Shown here: piece by piece, positions 1-12,060 of the stretch
How the letters are laid out: each line of letters opens with the position of its first letter
How positions within the stretch are numbered: the stretch's first letter is position 1
Source: Pseudoscleropodium purum
Lineage: Eukaryota > Streptophyta > Bryopsida > Hypnales > Brachytheciaceae
DNA: 64,000 nt
Assembly: GCA_963969395.1 (NCBI GenBank)
Contig: OZ017803.1
Coordinates: 20,894,001-20,958,000, forward strand
Direction of reading: 5' to 3'
Notes under the pieces: generated by a model
What the model saw: only the letters and a program-made list of their open reading frames with translations
Database searches by the model: none
Told to the model about the DNA's origin: nothing
Program-made: the position numbers and the translations under genes

Positions 1-303
1 AAGTATTAAGAGCTTATATATTCTATTTTATTTTTAATTCAAAGACATTATTGTTTGAATTTCTGAAGTTAAGAAGTGAAAAAATGAAAGGTAGTTGCAA
101 GGGGGACACTTAAAGGTATTTTCATCGTTGAAGTTGATGATTTTCTTGTTAGAAAATTATATCATAAAATTCTCACATTAAGGTTACTATATTCTCTTGT
201 CAAAGTTTTAAAATTATATTGATGATCTTCAATCTTTATGTTCATCTTGTGAATAAATTTTAATAACACATTTTTATTTTTTTCCTTCTCTTTTGAAAAA
301 TAG

Positions 304-919
304 GATGCTTTTACAAGAAGTATAGGTACAACCACCAATACAATAGAATGGGCAATTGTAGAATGCATTTGCAATCCTATTGTGATGCAAAAGGTGCAAG
401 CAAAGCTTGACATTGTTGTAGGCAAGTTTCAAAGAGTGGAAGATGCCGATGTTCCTAACCTCAAGTATTTACAAGTCATTGTCAAAGAAAATTTTCCTCT
501 TCACCCCGTAGTCCCACTATTACCTCATTTGAGTGATAAACCTTACAAGGTTTCGAGGTATGACATACCTAGAAATACATCGATTTTTGTAAATGTTGCA
601 GCAATTACTCGAGATCCAAGATATTGAGAGGATCCTACAACTTTCAAGCTTGAAAGGTTTTTGGATGGAATGCCTTATGCTCATGTACAGGTTGAAGGCA
701 AATTTTTTGAAGTATTACCATTTGGAGCAGGGTGGAGACAATGTCCATGCTTCAACATTGGTTCACATTATGATTGCAAGTTTTATACAATCTTTTGATT
801 GGTCTCTTTCTAATGGTTTGCTACCTACAGATTTAGATATGTCAGAGGGTGAAGAAGTTGGTCATGAGCTATCTCACCCTTTGATTGTTGTTCTAGAGGC
901 TCGCTTATCTATGCCTTAA
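304..919 (+). pseudogene. cytochrome P450 pseudogene, last exon
   Basis: This is the counterpart of the last exon of the P450 at 7.3-10.1 kb (exon 9502-10131), starting after a matching AG acceptor. It encodes the I-helix to C-terminus part of an A-type P450. It is broken. The ExxR arginine is Pro (codon 496-498). A Trp codon after the meander has become TGA (625-627). The PERF motif reads LERF. One codon is missing in the PHLSD region. The haem motif starts FGAGWRQCP but an 11-nt net deletion directly after the cysteine codon shifts the frame. Similarity to the intact copy continues through the preceding intron (1-303 matches about 9197-9501) and 3' of the stop to about 1310, so the whole tail was duplicated. 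Upstream exons lie outside the window. The decay is seen directly; the tandem origin is inferred. Confidence 0.9.
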
Positions 920-1004
920 AATACCTCCTTTGAAATAGATATTTATATATCTAGATTATTGCCTTCAATTTGTTTTCAAGTATCACACTTTTGTATGGAT
1001 ATGT

Positions 1005-1010
1005 AATAAA
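1005..1010 (+). terminator. poly(A) signal AATAAA of the pseudogene
   Basis: AATAAA followed by TACCATTT, at the same place as the signal 3' of the intact P450 copy (10227). It was inherited with the duplication. Confidence 0.45.
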
Positions 1011-1310
1011 TACCATTTAAAAATTATATTACAATTATATTCACATTTTAAAAGTCATTGTAGTATGAAATTGTTTTTTAGTTGTATTTATTCTTTTATA
1101 TATATATAATTTAAATTTAAATTTAATTTATTTATTTTAATTTATTTTAATTTATTTTTGTTTCTATCTCAAATGCATGATATTCTAATATATGGATTAT
1201 TAGAATGTTCATTTCGACAAATTATTTGGAATTATAAATTTGCACTTGTATTTGCTTTCGTAAATGTGTTTGTATTTTTTCCTACATGGGCCATTACAAG
1301 AACTCTTCAC

Positions 1311-4300
1311 ACTTAAAAGATAATAATAATTTTTGATTTGAACTACTTGTCTTGGTAGTTCCAACAAATGACATCCACATAGAAGACACTAATTTTTAAA
1401 TTATAATGTCAAGGGTGCATGTCTTAAAATATTTTTGTTCATGTATAATTCACATTCTAGAAGACGGAATTGACCATTTTCTACAACCACTTAGAGGTAA
1501 AATGGAATAGATGTATCTACTTAAATCATTGTAAGATATAGCAAATTCACATAATATATGCCCCATTTTTTGTTTTCAACAAAAGTTAATGCACTCACCA
1601 CAAAAATATATTTATGCCTAGAATGAACAATATATGCACATCTAAGATTCCATTTAGAACCTCTTGGTTAAATCTTCTACCTTAGTGACTACAATCTAGC
1701 TTTGACAAATATAATAAATACAAAAGCTAAGGCCACAAATGACAATCTAAGTTGGATCATTTACATTTGTAAAATCATTATTTAAAAATGATTAAAAGTT
1801 GATTTTACAAATATATATTTTTTATAGTCTTAAACTTCAAAATTATTGATCTTTAATACTATAAGAAAACAATGTTTTTTTGGACATTAGAAAAAATGTG
1901 GTCAAACATCATATGTCACAAGAAATGGATTTGCATTGGCGTCATCTAAAATTTGTTATAACAGATGGGCAAAAAAATGTCAAAATCTTCAAAAACATGC
2001 CAAATTTCAACTTGTTTTTTTTCTAACATGACACTTGACATGGTGTTCCAAGCTTCCCTAAATGTGGCATGTGGACAACATGTCAGCTCTATATAAGTAA
2101 GTATTTAGTGGGTAGTGCCACATGAGATACTTTTCCATCCATTTGCCTGTGACGTGGATCCCTTAAAATTTGATGTGGAAGTCGGAAGTGGTGACATGGC
2201 AGTTTAGGTGGGCAATGGTTTGCATGGCACTGATGTTATTGCTGATGTCATCTGTGACAGGAACATGTCTATGGAGATGTCATTGTTAACAGACCTGCGT
2301 TTCAAGGAAGGAGGTCCAAACCTAATGCTTTGTTAGAGAAGTTGTCTTTGATGACAACATATCGTCATCAAAGGCGTTTGCTTCGACAAAGTGCACATCA
2401 CCATGTATGTTGTGGGACATTATGCTATCTTGAATCGGACGTCACAAGCGATATGGAGTGTGACAAGGACAATTTCGTTTGACATGTTAGTAGGCATTTT
2501 ATGTAACATACTTTATGTAGAGACATTCTTAGGTGTTGAACATGATGTTTTTGGCTAAGACACGACGAACACAAGTGTACTACAAGAACATGTATGTGAA
2601 CAATGACGTGTTTATAATCCTCCTATAGTAAACATGCATGCACCATCAATGGCAACAAAGCTCCTGCTAAAATGTACATAATGACAAATGTCGGCAACTA
2701 TGTCAAGTAGAAAAAGCCATGTCTACTTCGAAGCCAATAATAGATCTTCTTGGAGACATCAAATTACAATTGATTTAGAAGGATGTACCACCGAACTCAA
2801 CATTTTACCTTGAGCATGACCATGTACTAATCCAAAGAAGAATGCATTGCTAGCCTCACATTCTTGACTTCCTCATTCATACAAGACTCATTCATACAAG
2901 AAGACCTCAATGATGCCCATTATGCATCTTACTCTTGACAAGCATTGGCAGAAGGTTCATATTGTGTACTATATTGTTTCTCTTTAGACACAAATATAGA
3001 ATGAAAGCTGAAAAAAAAATAATTTTGCCACAAATGTCATTAGAAAAACATGTTCATTACAAAGACCTTTGTTTTATTGTCCACAAAGTTTTTCAAGAGA
3101 ACCTCTACTTCTTCAAACAAGATTGTAGACACTTAGTTCTGGTAGTTAATCTAAACCAAGGAGCAACACTATTTCAAATATCATTGTTGACGAGTGCAAT
3201 TGTTCATGTCAACAACAAAGATAACATTGGCTACCTAGCTTTGGCGATGTCAATGGCAACATGGTCATCGAACCTTGTGAGCTCCCAATTTGTCACTTGG
3301 GACTCAAAGATTTCATTTTTTTTAGTTTTGCAATTTAAAGTTGATAAAAGTAAACAAAAAGTCATAAAAGGAGTGTAGAACCAAAATAGGATTGTATCAT
3401 ACTCATTATAGTATTTGGTCTAGTTTTGATTTTATACATAGAACTCCCCCAAACCCTGTCTGGAAATAGAGTAGAAACCACAAGATAGCGGGTTTAGTTT
3501 GTTTTGAGTTACACAACTTCAAAAGGGCTAAATCTTACCTTGAATGTTGCAATTCATGGCTAAGTTGATTCAAGGGATTCATAGCAAGGCCGTTAGGTTG
3601 GGTCCTAAAGTTAGGTTTCGAATTCCCTATTAGATCAATGAATTTCTAAAAACCCTCGATTGTTAGTATGTGGGAGCTACACATGCAAAATGGGCTCATG
3701 GAGGAATCTATTGTTCAAGAATGGTATTTAAGGATAAATCCCATGTCACGAATCCAACAACAAAATCGATTTGCCAAGATTTCTTCACCAGCAAAAGATT
3801 CCTGCATCATCGACAATTCAAGGAGATGGCCAATCTCGATCTCCGCTAACCAATTGTGCTAGGTACAAATTGGACCTGCACACTTTTTGTGGAACTCCCT
3901 GAGAGGTCCCATGAAAATTCTTGGCATCTTCTGATTTGTAGAAGAACCTCTTTCGGGTGGTCAATTGTTCTAATCTCTAATGGGAATTTATTGGAAATTA
4001 CCCAAGTTGAGATAAAATCTCACTAAAAATTAGACTAGCTTGTTTTATGTTAATAATACGCTCCAATAAATTTTGCAACATTTTGATAGTAGTAAGTATC
4101 CAAATTGGCCAGATACCTTGGGGATTAATCACATGGTGAGGTCCCTATGACATTGACCAACATTCTGGGGGTACACGACGGTGAAACGAAGTCAATAAGG
4201 AGTCTTTTCCTACTCTCTTGCACCTATTGGAGACCTTAGGCTAGTATTTTTATTCAAAATAGGAAGCCACTAAGAGTTAGAGATTTACCATGACTTGATT

Positions 4301-4685
4301 TTTAATCTATATATGCTAGTCTACGATGGGTTTTTGGTTCCAGTATAGGGGGTTAGTAGATCTTAGACTAAAAATAGCGATCTGGAGGCAAAGGTGCAAT
4401 CCGTTTGACATTTGGAGTTGATCTTCAAAAGTTAGAATGTTGGTCCAGCATAGATGGTAGATAATTAAAATTTAAGGGTTAGGGTGAAAATCCAAGTTGA
4501 TAAGGTTACTAGTAGGAATTTGGGGGGGGGGGGGAGTGGGTCTTTGGAATCATATATAGGTACCCAATTTCCCTCTCTAAAATCACCCCCCTACTTGTGT
4601 TGGGTTTGTAAATTCAAGTTATTTTGGATATTTTGGTGTTTGAAGCCTAAAACCTCTATAGTGTTTTTAGAGCACTTTTGGTAAC
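1311..4685. other. gene-free AT-rich stretch, probable decayed mobile DNA
   Basis: No convincing coding exon. A TACTATAAGAAAAC sequence near 1857 resembles a CACTA-type terminus and could start an old element. An open frame of about 147 codons at 2935-3378 resembles no family I recognise and has no clear start context. A poly(G) run lies at about 4520-4533. Confidence 0.5.
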
Positions 4686-4945
4686 CACCATTTTGGAGAT
4701 TTTTTTGTACAAATATGACCTTATAAAGTGAAAGTGCTCAATTTTCCAAAGGGCCCAAAAAAGAATTATTATCAATTAAATGCTAATATCTATCTACACA
4801 ATAGAAATTTTTCACTCTTTTCCATATTTGTATACTACGAGATCATATGATTACATGTATTAAAAATGTTTTTTTTCCTAAAATTTGGAACTTGTACTAG
4901 AAATGGCAATTTTAGAGCTTTTTTTGTAAAAATATAGTAAAAAAT
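4686..4945 (+). repeat. fragment of the CCCTAAA/TTTAGGG-ended repeat family
   Basis: It matches the right-hand third of the copies at 11.2 and 31.7 kb in the same orientation: CCATTTTGGA near the left, a 'cta..tatgattacatgt' block, then AAATGGCAATTTTAGAGC. The terminal heptamer is not preserved. Short open frames on either strand here are by-products. Confidence 0.6.
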
Positions 4946-6700
4946 GTTTACATTGACACTAGCTATGACACCATTCCAAACCTCAAGTAAACCTTGAATT
5001 TTTCTTGACAAACTTTCCTCGCTACTTTGCAAAAAACTCTAATTTTTCTCATCAATTTTAATCCCATTTCCCATCTTACTCAAGAAACTTCTATATTTTA
5101 CCCTTTTTTTCCATAAAACAATGAAACCTACTCATCAATTTGTTTCTCAATCTTCCCCAACCCTAATTTCTAACAATTCCTACTTATAATACTCTTAAAC
5201 TACAAAATTGCTCTCAAAACATATACATTTGAAAAAATGAGAGAAAATTGAGATGGAGAGAGAGGTCTCCAAATCCTACTTTTGCCTATATGAAATTCCT
5301 CAACAAGTGAATTTTCAATTACTACTTTCATCCTACCTTAATTTATTGTTGATTTGCTAAATTAGTGTACAATGAGCCAAATTAAAGAAAACTGCACAAA
5401 ATTACTGTAAATCCTCTAGTTTTGTCTAGATTGCATTAATTTAGTGTAAAAAACCCTAAATTCTTGAAAAATTCCTATTTTAAATAATGTTTCTAGCATT
5501 ATTTTAGTATTCTACTAAGCACAACAATATTTTAGTAATAGTTTTAGTTTACCAACTTCTTTTGTATTTTTGTATTATTATTATTTTTTTTGTATTTTGT
5601 GTTTTAGTTTTAGTTTCATTTCCTACTCCTAGTCTTTTTTTGTCTTAATTTCTTTTAATTTTCTTTTTTTTTGGTTTGCAATTTGAATCTAATTTCATTT
5701 CCAACTTGGAGTGTTTTGTTTTTAACTTTAGATTTTTATTTTGGATTTAGGATTTTTATTTTTGGTTTCCAATTTGTCATCATTTTATAGTTAGCCTAAT
5801 TTGGTTACTCTACCAATGAAATCTTGCTTAATATCTTTTTAGTTTTAAATCCTTATTTTTTCCTAGAAATTTCCCCTAATTTTTTCCTAATGGCATTTAT
5901 TGATTTTTGCCCTATGTTCCTATTTCCATGTACTAAGAAACTCCCGAACTTGTAGTTTTAATTTAATTCAAAGTGCTAATACTTACATCTTATAAATTTA
6001 CCCATAGTGTTTATATTTTCATTTATAGTGGACATTAGAGTTAATCATAAAGAGGGAGGAAACTAGGGTTTCCTTCTTACAAAATAGCATATAACATAGC
6101 ATTAGGGATCAAATTCCTTTCGAGTCCAAAATGAAGTTCTTTTAAGTTCTATTCCTAGTCTAGCTTCCACCAATGAGAACTCACAAGCATTTCAACATGT
6201 GCGACAAAACCTTGTCCAATCAATATCTAGGATTTTTGTACACATTTTAGTCCTATTGCATGTGTTGCATTTAAAGCTGTGATAAGTATGGGTGTACATT
6301 CTTTCCTCCGTTTATTCACCCATGTGCTTACAAATGAAATATTATTGAATGAGTATACTCAGTATGATTCCACTTGTACTTTTAATATACTGAAAAACTT
6401 GTGTAAGGGTTACGTTCTCTGCACTGCATTGCCACCATTTCTCTCAGGGTGGTGTACTTATTTTACATTGTGTCTTGTCTTCCTGAGGTTCCTTGTGGCT
6501 GGTAGGTGCTTTACTTTTATCTCTTACAATGAAATTGTGTTTCATTTATGTCAAGAAAAAAGAATAAAGGGAAGGGTGTTGCATCGTGCATGGCATGGCT
6601 ACCTTTTGTTGCTCAGTGCCTTGTAGTACACCGTACAGATGCAAACTCATGATTTCAAATGATTTCTTGTCCAATTTCAAAAGATCAGGTTATGGAATCT
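4946..6700. other. gene-free T-rich stretch
   Basis: Low-complexity T-rich DNA with no recognisable exon. An open frame of 115 codons at 6279-6626 (+) shows no family signature, and I do not call it a gene. Confidence 0.45.
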
Positions 6701-6778
6701 GGCACTTTTGGCACATTTTTCTTGTCCATTTGAATTATGTACGTTCTCTGCTCCTGGAGTTTGAGCACCTCTACTAAC

Positions 6779-6789
6779 CTATATAATGG
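6779..6789 (+). promoter_or_regulatory. possible TATA box upstream of the P450
   Basis: CTATATAATGG lies 545 bp before the P450 start codon, at the start of a stretch that is less AT-rich than its surroundings and runs into the gene. It is a TATA-like string only; the distance would need a long leader or an unseen 5' intron. Confidence 0.2.
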
Positions 6790-7081
6790 GACTGAGCCGA
6801 TGTGCAGTTCCATTAGCATATTGTAACAGGTATTGTTTGAGGAAAAATGTGCACTTGCAGCCCAATTTGAGGTAGTCAGACTAAAGTCCTGTGACTGCAA
6901 ATTCTGAGTTCACATCCAGAACATTCCTTGTTCGGACTTGCCTTCAAACTCTGTGAAGGCCTGACCATCACTCTTCTCAGCCATGGCGACCATGGTGATG
7001 CCTTCTGGAGCTTGGAGTGTATGTTTCTCTGCTCTGCTTTCCAAACAATCTTAGGCAGCAGGCTCTCCCTCTTGAATGTCA

Positions 7082-7348
7082 ATATCAGTTTAGCCTCAAA
7101 AACTTGCTCAAACTAGATACTATGTGCATCCAAATGAATGTGTAGGTCTCAGTTTAAGTCTCAAAATGTGTGCTCCAAGTAAGTTAGTTGCTTTGCTCCT
7201 CAGACTGCATGACTGTGCAGATATCAGTGAAATCTCAAAAATTTGCTCCAACTAGATCTACACTATGTGCAACCCCAGTTGAGTCTCCAAATGTTTGCTC
7301 AAATGAAGTTAGTTACTGAGTGTGCGAAACCACATGACTGTGGCGATG
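7082..7348 (+). repeat. degenerate direct repeat across the P450 start
   Basis: Two units with a period of about 139 bp at the left edge, beginning ATATCAG at 7082 and 7221. Each holds 'ctcaaaaa.ttgctc.aactagat', '.tatgtgca', 'agttagtt' and ends in (G/A)CATGACTGTG (7207-7217 and 7333-7343). The second unit contains the ATG used by the P450. Confidence 0.7.
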
Positions 7349-10131
7349 AATGGTGCTGTGCAGGTTGCCAGTGCAGTGGTGCTTGGCATCCTTCTGCTTG
7401 CCAAGTTGCTCGCAAGCAGCAAATACAAGAATTTGCCTCCAGGCCCGCGGGGGCTCCCCTTCATCGGTTCCTTGCACCTGCTGGGCAAATCCCCACAGCG
7501 GGATTTTGCCAAATTGGCTGAGACTTATGGGCCGCTGATGTCCATATGGTTGGGGCCAAGGCTGGCTGTGGTGGCTACCTCCCCTGCGGCAGCAGAGGAG
7601 ATTCTCAAGACTCAAGGTTCCAATTTCGCAAATCGAATCAAAACTTCTTTTTCAGATGTGGTTCTTCCTACAGGTACTCAGCTGCCTCCTCTTCTTCCTC
7701 CCCTTGGAAATGAGGTTCAATTTCCTCTACGAGGATGTTGAATGTAACAAGCTTCATTATGAGAAGTAACATGCAAGTTATGGTAGTGGCAAAGGCCTTC
7801 ATGATGTTGGATATAACTTCAATGATTAAGCCAAAAGGAGAAAATCATAATGCAAGATTGATCCAAAGTTTTGGAAAATAACATGTCTCTCTTTATTCAA
7901 TGAGTGATTGTCATTTGTACCAATTGCATTTTGTTGAGGTTATGGAGATGGTATTTTGGATAGCTACATTTTGACTTCAAATATAGATATAGAAGAGATA
8001 GAAGCTTGAGTGTCTAGAATGCTCAAGATGGATAGTAGTAGAATGGTAGAGTTCAAAAAAATTCAGGTATGCACACCTATAATCAACACTAGTGACAAAT
8101 GGGTATAGTTCATGTTTCTAAGCGTGAATTATTCTTATTCAATCTTATTAGTTCACGCTTAGATCATCTTATTAGTAACTAAAAGAGGATTGCAATGCAC
8201 TTTCGTATGCATTACATGGACAATGTATGAAAAAATTATGAATTTTCAAGATAATGTCGAGAGGTTTATCAAAAAACCATAAGTAGGTTTTCACAGACTT
8301 TCATGATTTGATGATGTATATCTTTAGTAATCAATATCTAATTTTTTTTTATATGCTTCTTCATCCAAATATAGGTGTTGCATTTGGTGTCATGTTGATA
8401 ATGGATGTACATACCTTAATGCCATTTCAATTGTTTGATGGACATCTCCAATCTAAAGTACTTCTAATTTTTAGAATTCTAGGCATTTTGAAAGTCCTTC
8501 ATTTTCTAATTGAAAATCTTTTCATTTAGTCCTTTTCAGTTTTTGTTATTTGAACTTATCATTTTCTAATAATTGTGACCATATTTGATATTAGATATAG
8601 CCCTCACATCAGATTCACCTGTGAGGCTCCACTTGAAGAAGATACTACATAGACAACTCAGCACCAATAAACAACTTCAACTAGCAACGAATGTACGAAT
8701 GGAAGAAATCGCTTATGTCATGCGTGTGATTCCCCATGATGGACTCACAATGGTGTCTATAAAGAATTACATTGATCTAGCTATAACTAACATCATGTCG
8801 CGCATGATTCTAAAAAGGCGTTTTATAGCAATAGGTTTGGAGAAGAAACTTGATGAAGAAGAATTCAAGCAAGTGAACAATTTTAGAAAGATTTTGTTGG
8901 ACATCACCAAGTCTATTCAAAATATAAATCCAGGAGATTTCATTCCTATATTGAAGTGGATGGACATCTTTGGGTTTGAAAGACAAATGCGAGAGTTGAA
9001 AGAGAGAATGGATGCTTTCATGTCCCGAATCATATTTGAGCATGTTGTGCAACGTAAGAATAGTTCCTTTTTTGTCAAAGATATGGTAGATGTCCTTTTA
9101 GATGAGATGGAGGATGAGACATTGCAATTTGGCATCACCAATGACAACATCAATGGTACATTGTGGGTAAGAATGCAATTCTTTTTTTATTTAATAAAGG
9201 CTATTAAGAGCTTATATATTTTATTTAATTTTTAATTCAAAGACTTTATTGTTTGAATTTTTGAAGTTAAGAAGTGAAAAAATGAAAGCCAATCACAAGG
9301 GGGACACTTAAAGGTATTTTCATGGTTGAGGTTGATGATTTGTTTGTTAGAAAATTATATGACAAAATTCACACATTCAAGTCAGTATGTTCTCTTGTCA
9401 AAGCTTTAAAATTATATTATTAATATCTGATTTTTAAATTCATCTTGTGAATAGGCTTTAATAATGCATTGTGTATTTTTCCCTTTTCTTTTGAAAAACA
9501 GGATGCTTTTACAGGAAGTATAGGTACAACCACCGATACAATAGAATGGGCAATTGCGGAATGCATTCACAACCCCATTGTGATGAAGAAGCTGCAAGCA
9601 GAGCTTGACACTATTGTAGGCAAGTTTCGAAGAGTGGAAGATGCCGATGTTCCTAACCTCAAGTATTTACAAGCCATTGTTAAAGAAAACTTTCGTCTTC
9701 ACCCTACTGCTCCACTATTAGCTCCTCATTTGAGCGATAAACCTTGCAAGGTTTTGGGGTATGACATACCAAAAGAAACATTGGTTTTTGTAAATGTTGC
9801 TGCAATTGCTCGAGATCCAAAGACATGGGAGGATCCTATGACTTTTAAGCCTGAAAGATTTTTGGATGGAATGTCTCATGCTCATGTGCAAGTTGAAGGC
9901 AAAAATTTTGAGGTGTTACCATTTGGAGCAGGGCGAAGACAATGTCCAGGCATCATGCTAGCTTCAACATTGGTTCACATTATGGTTGCTACCTTTATGC
10001 AATCTTTTGATTGGTCTCTTCCTAATGGTTTACCACCTACGGATTTAGATATGTCAGAGGGTGAAGGGGTTGGGCATGTGCTAGCTCACCCTTTGACTGC
10101 CATTCCAAAGGCTCGCTTATCCATTCCTTAA
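7334..10131 (+). CDS. cytochrome P450, A-type (CYP71 clan; possibly CYP750/CYP736-like)
   Basis: Haem monooxygenase anchored in the ER; substrate unknown. Three exons: 7334-7673, 8595-9166, 9502-10131, with GT-AG introns of phases 1 and 0, giving about 513 residues, a normal length. In order: hydrophobic anchor (about residues 8-27), proline hinge LPPGPRGLP (34-42), C-helix (about 114-130), I-helix (about 305-320), ExxR at E366-R369, PERF (421-424), haem loop FGAGRRQCPG (445-454) with Cys452. The start is the first ATG of the frame. Oddities: the C-helix WxxxR reads R124-x3-K128, and the I-helix normally read (A/G)Gx(D/E)T has Gly312 before Thr313, so the catalytic acid is missing. The frame is otherwise intact. 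A pseudogene relative lies at 304-919 and shares the Gly. It could be a functional variant or a copy losing function. The CYP family is a guess; A-type is secure. Confidence 0.88.
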
Positions 10132-10226
10132 ATTACTTCTTTTGAAATAGTTATTTATATATAGGTTATTGTCTTCAATTTATTTGTAAGTAATACACTT
10201 TTGTATAGAACCATATATAGGTATGC

Positions 10227-10232
10227 AATAAA
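10227..10232 (+). terminator. poly(A) signal AATAAA of the P450
   Basis: AATAAA 96 nt after the P450 stop codon, conserved with the pseudogene copy. Confidence 0.5.
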
Positions 10233-10867
10233 TACCATTTTAAAAATTATACCACAATTGTATTCACATTTTTAAGGTCATTATAGTATGAAATTGTTTT
10301 TCATTTATATTTATTTCTATATATGTGTGGCTTATATCTTGAATGTTTAGTATTCTAATATGTGAATTATTAAAGTCTTTATTTTGATAAAGAATATAGA
10401 GTTGCAAATTTGCACTCGTATTATTTTGCATTCATAATTTTTTTGTATTTTTTCTGACATAGACCATTGCGAGAACACTTTGCATTTTTCTTTTAAATTC
10501 CATAGCTTAAAAAAATAGATATAAACTACTAGTCTACATGGCTCATTTGGAATTTCACAATCTACACCAACCCTAGACTTTTATATCATAATTTTAGAAT
10601 ATTAACATCCTTTGGAGTTCATACTATAGTCATGTTGTTTGCTACTTGATATTTGGCCAATTCCACTTCATTATTGTTTAGTTGACAAAATTTTGTCTTG
10701 TAACTATCCCACATACCTTATGATCATTTTTCAAGACCACTTTTGACTTAAAAATCATAAGAAGCCATGGATTCAAATGTTCTAGATTGTACACACCACA
10801 TCATCAACATGTAAGGTAGAAACATGCTGCATACTTTGTAAATTTTAAATATTTTGAATTCATTAAC

Positions 10868-11060
10868 ATATTTTGGCCAATTCAAAATTTCAAAAAGTCA
10901 ATTGTTTCAATAATGTTTGGTACAATACCTACGTAGAAGGATGAGTAAACCAAATAGCCTACCATATTTTGGCCAATTCAAATTTTCAAAAAGTCAATAC
11001 TTTCAACAACATTTGGTACAACACTTACATAGAAGGATGAATAAACCTAATAGTCTAGTT
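10868..11060. repeat. two-unit direct repeat, period 96 bp
   Basis: ATATTTTGGCCAATTCAAA occurs at 10868 and again 96 bp later, each time followed by TTTCAAAAAGTCAAT, a 'ttggtacaa' block and 'tagaaggatga'. Confidence 0.75.
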
Positions 11061-11168
11061 ACAATCCTTCAATGCAAGGACAATCCAAATGGTGATATTG
11101 TGTTTTTAACACGGAAGATACATGAATTCAAGTATAGAGTAGTGACAAAAGTGTGTCCTCACTTTAAC

Positions 11169-12060
11169 CCCTAAAGTACTAAATTGTGTTTTTTGGCAAC
11201 ATAGTGATTTTGGGCAACTCACCATGATCAAAATTTTCATTTTTTTCTGAAACTTTCACACAATATGTGCTCAAGGGATAGTTTTAAGTTCGAACAATTT
11301 TTTTTAACTTTTGACTTTATGGTAAAAAATTTATTATATGATATGTAATTCATTGTTTGTTGGGTAGTTAGGGCAACTCAAAAAAATTCTTATAAAATCA
11401 ATATTTTGAGAAATAAAAATTTGAAATTGGTACTCTAGATTTATAAATATATAGAAAGCTTTGAATCATTCCATTTTTATCAATGAGATGAAAGTTATGA
11501 GAAGTTTCAGTTTGTGGGGTTTAAGAATTTCCTACCTAAAGGAAAATTTGAAGTCTTCTTTGTAATTCAGTTTTCAATATTTTAAAATAAAAATAAAATC
11601 ATAGGATGCAGATTATTTATTATAACATCACAACTATTGAAATTGACATTTTTCAATTTCCATTACTAAATTCTTAACAATTTAGTATTTTGAAATATTC
11701 TCTATTGTTTTCTATTTACTATATTTTTCCTATGTATTTAACAATTTCAAATGATTTGAAATTTTTCAAGCATATAGCCAACTTGCCTTAAAGAATGTAT
11801 CTCAAAAAACACTACCATTTTGGACATTTTTTCATACAAATGTGACATTGTCAACTATAGCTACGTTTTTTTTGGTAGGGCCACAAAAAAACACTAATAT
11901 CTTGCAATCTACATAGTGGAAATTTTTTAAATAATTCTACATTTTTTCAAACCACCATACTTCAAGATCCTATGGTTACATGTGTCTAGAAATATTTATT
12001 TTCTAAAATTTGATACTAGTAATAAAAATGGCAATTTAGGAGCATTTTTGGTTTATTTAT
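11169..12060 (+). repeat. copy of the CCCTAAA/TTTAGGG-ended repeat family, right end lost
   Basis: It starts with CCCTAAA at 11169-11175 and aligns along its length, in the same orientation, with the copy at 31705-32632: GGGCAACTCAC, TTTCTGAAA, CAAGCATATAGYCAACTTGCC, CCATTTTGGACATTTTTTCA and AAATGGCAATTTxGGAGC in order. The expected TTTAGGG end near 12090 is not recognisable. Confidence 0.8.

Noticed and set aside
2150..2720. Possible Harbinger-type transposase on the minus strand, because of a VAIDGAC-like string
   Set aside because: One short match to the GAIDGTH motif; the remainder did not follow that family's motif order.
2935..3378. 147-codon open frame (+)
   Set aside because: No ATG in good context, no domain or motif I could recognise, biased composition, and no splice partners.
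6279..6626. 115-codon open frame (+)
   Set aside because: Cys/Phe/Leu-rich with no family match; likely chance in a T-rich, slightly GC-enriched stretch.
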